From positions 1 to 64,000 of the forward strand of contig CAZARU010000026.1 in the NCBI GenBank assembly GCA_964487605.1: a stretch of DNA of 64,000 bases, given 5' to 3'. How positions within the stretch are numbered: position 1 is the first letter of the stretch; each line of letters starts with the position of its first letter. The notes under the pieces are model-generated. The model was not told the DNA's origin, did not search any database, and saw nothing but the letters and a program-made list of their open reading frames with translations. The DNA is from JAJDAH01 sp964487605 (lineage in GTDB: Bacteria; Myxococcota_A; Polyangia; Polyangiales; Polyangiaceae). Below are positions 61,235 through 64,000 of this stretch, in pieces. A program made the position numbers and the translations under genes.

Positions 61235-61561
61235 ATGACGTCCCCCGTGCTTCGCTCTCCCGGTTCGGAGGTCCTCGTTCAGCCCGAAACGGCCGCTCCA
61301 CGCGGCGTCGCCGGGTCCCGGTCGGGCGCGGCGTCGGGAGACTCGTTCGGGAAGGTGCTGGGCGCGCTCGGGCGTGAAATCGACGGGGGCGAGCGCCTGG
61401 TGGCGCGGGCGGTGCGTGCCTCGCACGGCGGTCTCGGTCCCGGCGATCTCATCGCCCTGCAGGCGGGCATCTACCGGTACAGCGAGGCGATGGACCTGAC
61501 CGCCAAGCTCGTGGACCGGGCAGCGAGCGCCGTCCGAACGACGCTCCAGGGGTCCGGTTGA
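61235..61561 (+). CDS. sctI: Probable type III secretion inner-rod protein (SctI/YscI-like)
   Basis: 108 residues. The N-terminal half is low-complexity. The C-terminal 45 residues match the basal-body rod family: GPGDLIALQAGIYRYSEAMD then LTAKLVDRAASAVRTTLQ, the P-x-x-L-x-x-L-Q and hydrophobic heptad pattern of YscI/PrgJ. These polymerise between the basal body and needle. Length agrees with PrgJ (about 100) and YscI (about 115). It stands 98 bases after the FliA-like sigma gene. No other secretion gene is in the window, so the assignment rests on this motif alone. A FliE/FlgB-like rod protein is the alternative. Confidence 0.6.
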   Translation: MTSPVLRSPGSEVLVQPETAAPRGVAGSRSGAASGDSFGKVLGALGREIDGGERLVARAVRASHGGLGPGDLIALQAGIYRYSEAMDLTAKLVDRAASAVRTTLQGSG

Positions 61562-61695
61562 GGGTACGGGCCCGGGTCGTCGGCGCGCGTGGCCTGGTCC
61601 ACCAGCCAGCATCGAGACGGCCGTCGCACGAAGGCAGCGGTGGGTCGTGCGGCGCGAGCGCGCCCGAGCGGTCACACTGAACGGCTCGCTCCGCC

Positions 61696-63429
61696 ATGCA
61701 CCGCCTGCTCCGCCGCCAGCTGGACCGCCACGGCCTCGGGCCCGACTCCTTGCCGGCGGCGTGGCGCGAGTTCCTCGCCGACGTCGACGATGCCTACGAG
61801 GCCGCGGACGTCGACCGCCGACTCGTCGAGCACTCGCTCGACGTCGTTTCGAGCGAGATGAGCGCGCGGACGGAGACGCTTCGCAGCAGGGCCGACGGTG
61901 CGCTGCGCGAGGCGGAGGAGCGCTCCCAGGCGATCGTGGACGTGCTGCCGGACATGCTTTTCGTGATCGATCGCGCGGGCGTCCTGCTCCAGGTCCATGC
62001 GCCGGCTCCGCAGGATCTCTACGAACCGGAGGGCGACCTGGTCGGCCGAAACGTGCGAGATGTCCTGCCTACCGCCCTCTCGGACCGCTGCCTCGACCTC
62101 GTGGAGCGCGCGCTGACCGAGCGGGCGCCGCAGACCTGGGAGTACGACCTCACGTTCCCGACGGGGGTGCGACGGTTCGAGGCTCGTGTCGTCCCCGCCG
62201 GTGAACACGTCACGGTCGCGCTCGTCAGGAACGTCACGGAGACGACGGTGCTGCGCGAGCGTCTCGCCGTTGCCGACCGGATGGCTTCGCTCGGGACGCT
62301 GGCTGCCGGCGTCGCTCACGAGGTGAACAATCCCCTGACGTACGTGCTCGCGAACCTCGAGCACCTGCAGGGCGAGCTTCAGCGAGCCACGGCGGAGAAC
62401 CGCGTCCTCGACCCGCAAGAGTTCGCGCTGGCTCTCCGCGAGGCCGTCGAGGGCGCCCAGCGCGTACGGGACATCGTCCGAGACCTGCAGACGTTCTCGC
62501 GCACGGAGTTGACGACGGTGGGGGCGGTGGACGTCACGGTGACCATCGAGTCCAGCCTCAAGCTCGCCGCCAGCGAGATACGGGACCGCGCCAGGATCGT
62601 CCGTCGCTATTCCGACGTCCCGCCCGTCCTCGGCAACGCGGGTCGCCTCGGGCAAGTGCTGGTCAACCTGCTCGCAAACGCGGCGCAGGCGCTCCCCGTC
62701 GGCCACGTCGCGGAGCACGAGATCGTCGTCTCGACCCGCGTGGCGGAGGGCGGTTTCGTCGTGATCGAGGTCGCGGACACCGGGCCGGGCATCGAGCCGT
62801 CCATCGCATCGCGGATCTTCGAGCCGTTTTTCACGACCAAGTCGACCGGGACCGGTCTGGGCTTGGCGATCTGCCACGGGATCATCACGGGCATGGACGG
62901 GGAGATCAGCGTGAACTCCACCCCCGGCGCCGGCACATCCGTCAGGATCCGCCTGCCGGCGGCGCCGGAGTGGCTGCGCGCCAAGGACTCGGCGCCCCCG
63001 TCGGCGCGGGATCACGATCCGGCGCGCGTCCTCGTCATCGACGATGATCCGCTCGTCGCGCGTGCCGTGTCACGACTGCTGCGTGGTCACGTCGTCGAGA
63101 CGGCCTTCGGGGGGCGGGATGGAGTGGCGCGCTTGCTCGGTGAGCCGTCGTTCGACGTCGTGCTGTGTGACCTGATGATGCCCGACCTGTCCGGCATGGA
63201 GACGTACGACGCGGTGGTCTCGCAGCGCCCCGAGCTGGCTTCGAGATTCGTCTTCATGACCGGCGGGGGCTTCACGCCCGGGGCACGGGAGTTCCTCGAG
63301 CGAGTGGCGAACGACCGGTTCGACAAGCCGTTCGATGGACGTCGCCTCCGGGCGGTCGTCGCACGTCACGTCGTCGACAGGCGCCTGGCCCGGCGCGGCG
63401 CCGCGGAGCGGCCCACGGCGGCGTCGTGA
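61696..63429 (+). CDS. Hybrid sensor histidine kinase (PAS, HisKA, ATPase, receiver)
   Basis: 577 residues, no membrane helix. A coiled-coil N-terminus (about 40-75) leads to a PAS domain at about 75-180 (IVDVLPDMLFVIDRAGVLLQ). HisKA follows with LGTLAAGVAHEVNNPLTYV (phospho-His208). The ATPase domain has NLLANAAQALP, ADTGPGIEP and GTGLGLAICHGII. A C-terminal receiver has VLVIDDDPLVARA, CDLMMPDLSG and FDKPF. A cytosolic NtrB-like sensor with its own receiver. Orphan: no separate regulator nearby. Confidence 0.93.
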   Translation: MHRLLRRQLDRHGLGPDSLPAAWREFLADVDDAYEAADVDRRLVEHSLDVVSSEMSARTETLRSRADGALREAEERSQAIVDVLPDMLFVIDRAGVLLQVHAPAPQDLYEPEGDLVGRNVRDVLPTALSDRCLDLVERALTERAPQTWEYDLTFPTGVRRFEARVVPAGEHVTVALVRNVTETTVLRERLAVADRMASLGTLAAGVAHEVNNPLTYVLANLEHLQGELQRATAENRVLDPQEFALALREAVEGAQRVRDIVRDLQTFSRTELTTVGAVDVTVTIESSLKLAASEIRDRARIVRRYSDVPPVLGNAGRLGQVLVNLLANAAQALPVGHVAEHEIVVSTRVAEGGFVVIEVADTGPGIEPSIASRIFEPFFTTKSTGTGLGLAICHGIITGMDGEISVNSTPGAGTSVRIRLPAAPEWLRAKDSAPPSARDHDPARVLVIDDDPLVARAVSRLLRGHVVETAFGGRDGVARLLGEPSFDVVLCDLMMPDLSGMETYDAVVSQRPELASRFVFMTGGGFTPGAREFLERVANDRFDKPFDGRRLRAVVARHVVDRRLARRGAAERPTAAS

Positions 63430-63437
63430 TGCGTCGG

Positions 63438-64000
63438 TCAGCACTCGCAGCCGGCAACGGAGCAGGTCAGGCGGACGTTCAGCGAGTAGGTTCCTGAATC
63501 CGATCCCGACGAGCCGTCCATCACGATGAAGTGCCATCCGTCCTGGGTTGCGGTGTGGTTCACCGAATGCGACGTCTTCGACGCCGAACAGGTCGCCAGG
63601 GTGCCGCAGCCGGTGCTGGCGCACCCCTGCGTGCCGATGACCTTCAGGGTTCCGAACCACGTGCTGCCGAGGCACGACGCCGCGGTGGTGGCCGTCACCG
63701 CAATCGCCTCTCCCGACCGCAGGTAGATCCGGTACGTGTGGTCGGAGCCGCCGTCGGTGCATCCCGCGACGTCGGAGGCGTTGGAGGCGCTGCACGTCGT
63801 CGGCGAGGCCGTGTAACCGCTCATGGACGACGCTGCGAGCCGCCCTATCGTGCGGGCGCTGGCGCAGCCCATGCGCGACTCGGCCGCCGTCGTGCACGAG
63901 ATTGCGGGGAGCGGGCAGCTCGGCACGTCGCACGTGTGCGTCGACGTGTTGCACGTGATCCCCGCGCCGCAGTCGCCGTCGCCGAGGCAACCGACGCACG
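63438..64000 (-). CDS. Partial secreted Cys-rich protein with pre-peptidase-C-like domain
   Basis: 187 codons; the 5' end lies beyond the right edge. The visible N-terminal part is Cys-rich (VGCLGDGDCGAG, CNTSTHTCDVPSC). The C-terminal 90 residues resemble a bacterial pre-peptidase C-terminal (PPC) domain: DHTYRIYLRSGEAIAVTATT to DGWHFIVMDGSSGSDSGTYS, with added cysteines, ending SVAGCEC. It is probably an exported surface protein. Its 3' end lies eight bases from that of the hybrid kinase gene (convergent). Confidence 0.8.
   Translation of the reverse strand, partial: CVGCLGDGDCGAGITCNTSTHTCDVPSCPLPAISCTTAAESRMGCASARTIGRLAASSMSGYTASPTTCSASNASDVAGCTDGGSDHTYRIYLRSGEAIAVTATTAASCLGSTWFGTLKVIGTQGCASTGCGTLATCSASKTSHSVNHTATQDGWHFIVMDGSSGSDSGTYSLNVRLTCSVAGCEC

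Overview
The window reads as chromosome of a myxobacterium (Myxococcota, most likely class Polyangia). This is inferred from content: high GC, many GTG starts, three transmembrane Ser/Thr kinases, PEGA-domain proteins, a 164-residue CdnL/CarD regulator, HD-GYP and PilZ proteins, and eight lipoproteins with long Gly/Ser/Ala-rich linkers behind the lipobox. I recognise 55 genes, two of them cut by the window edges. I see no rRNA, tRNA, CRISPR array, insertion sequence, phage gene or integrase. No gap between genes exceeds 300 bases.

Layout. 1-6909 (minus): a tightly packed cluster of a Ser/Thr kinase, a TPR/PEGA protein, a beta-helix lipoprotein, a propeller/di-haem cytochrome c and a lipoprotein with a Cys-rich N-terminal domain. 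It looks lower in GC than what follows. 7195-13807: a VWA lipoprotein, a double DsbA-like protein, small envelope proteins and fabH. 13924-24477: def plus a kinase, a double-ACT protein, a glycosyltransferase, a pentapeptide protein, a cobalamin adenosyltransferase, a PilZ protein, cdnL, tyrS and an HU/IHF gene. 24585-28756: two GT-C-like membrane proteins. 28989-34823: a GAF-like protein, a histidine kinase, a ferritin-like protein and egtB. 35069-45953: a copper monooxygenase-like lipoprotein, an M23 peptidase, a TPR protein, a DUF2062-methyltransferase fusion, lipB behind an HD-GYP regulator, a CPBP protease and an EamA transporter. 46152-52357: a NarL/LuxR-type two-component pair, three secreted proteins and a CocE-type hydrolase. 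52369-60233: a second kinase, TPR/PEGA, Cys-rich lipoprotein and di-haem cytochrome cluster, plus a formylglycine-enzyme-fold lipoprotein. 60427-64000: a FliA-like sigma factor, a probable type III secretion inner-rod protein, a hybrid histidine kinase and a partial secreted protein.

Two patterns stand out. First, the clusters at the two ends share four kinds of gene (transmembrane kinase, TPR/PEGA protein, lipoprotein with the same Cys-rich N-terminal domain, di-haem cytochrome), which suggests a repeated envelope signalling/redox module. Second, 14 genes carry a TA-starting hexamer, mostly TANNNT, placed 6-9 bases upstream of the start codon, usually with no Shine-Dalgarno sequence. That is the geometry of a -10 box of a leaderless mRNA, and it also decides several start codons.

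All functions are read from motifs and family memory. No database search was possible.
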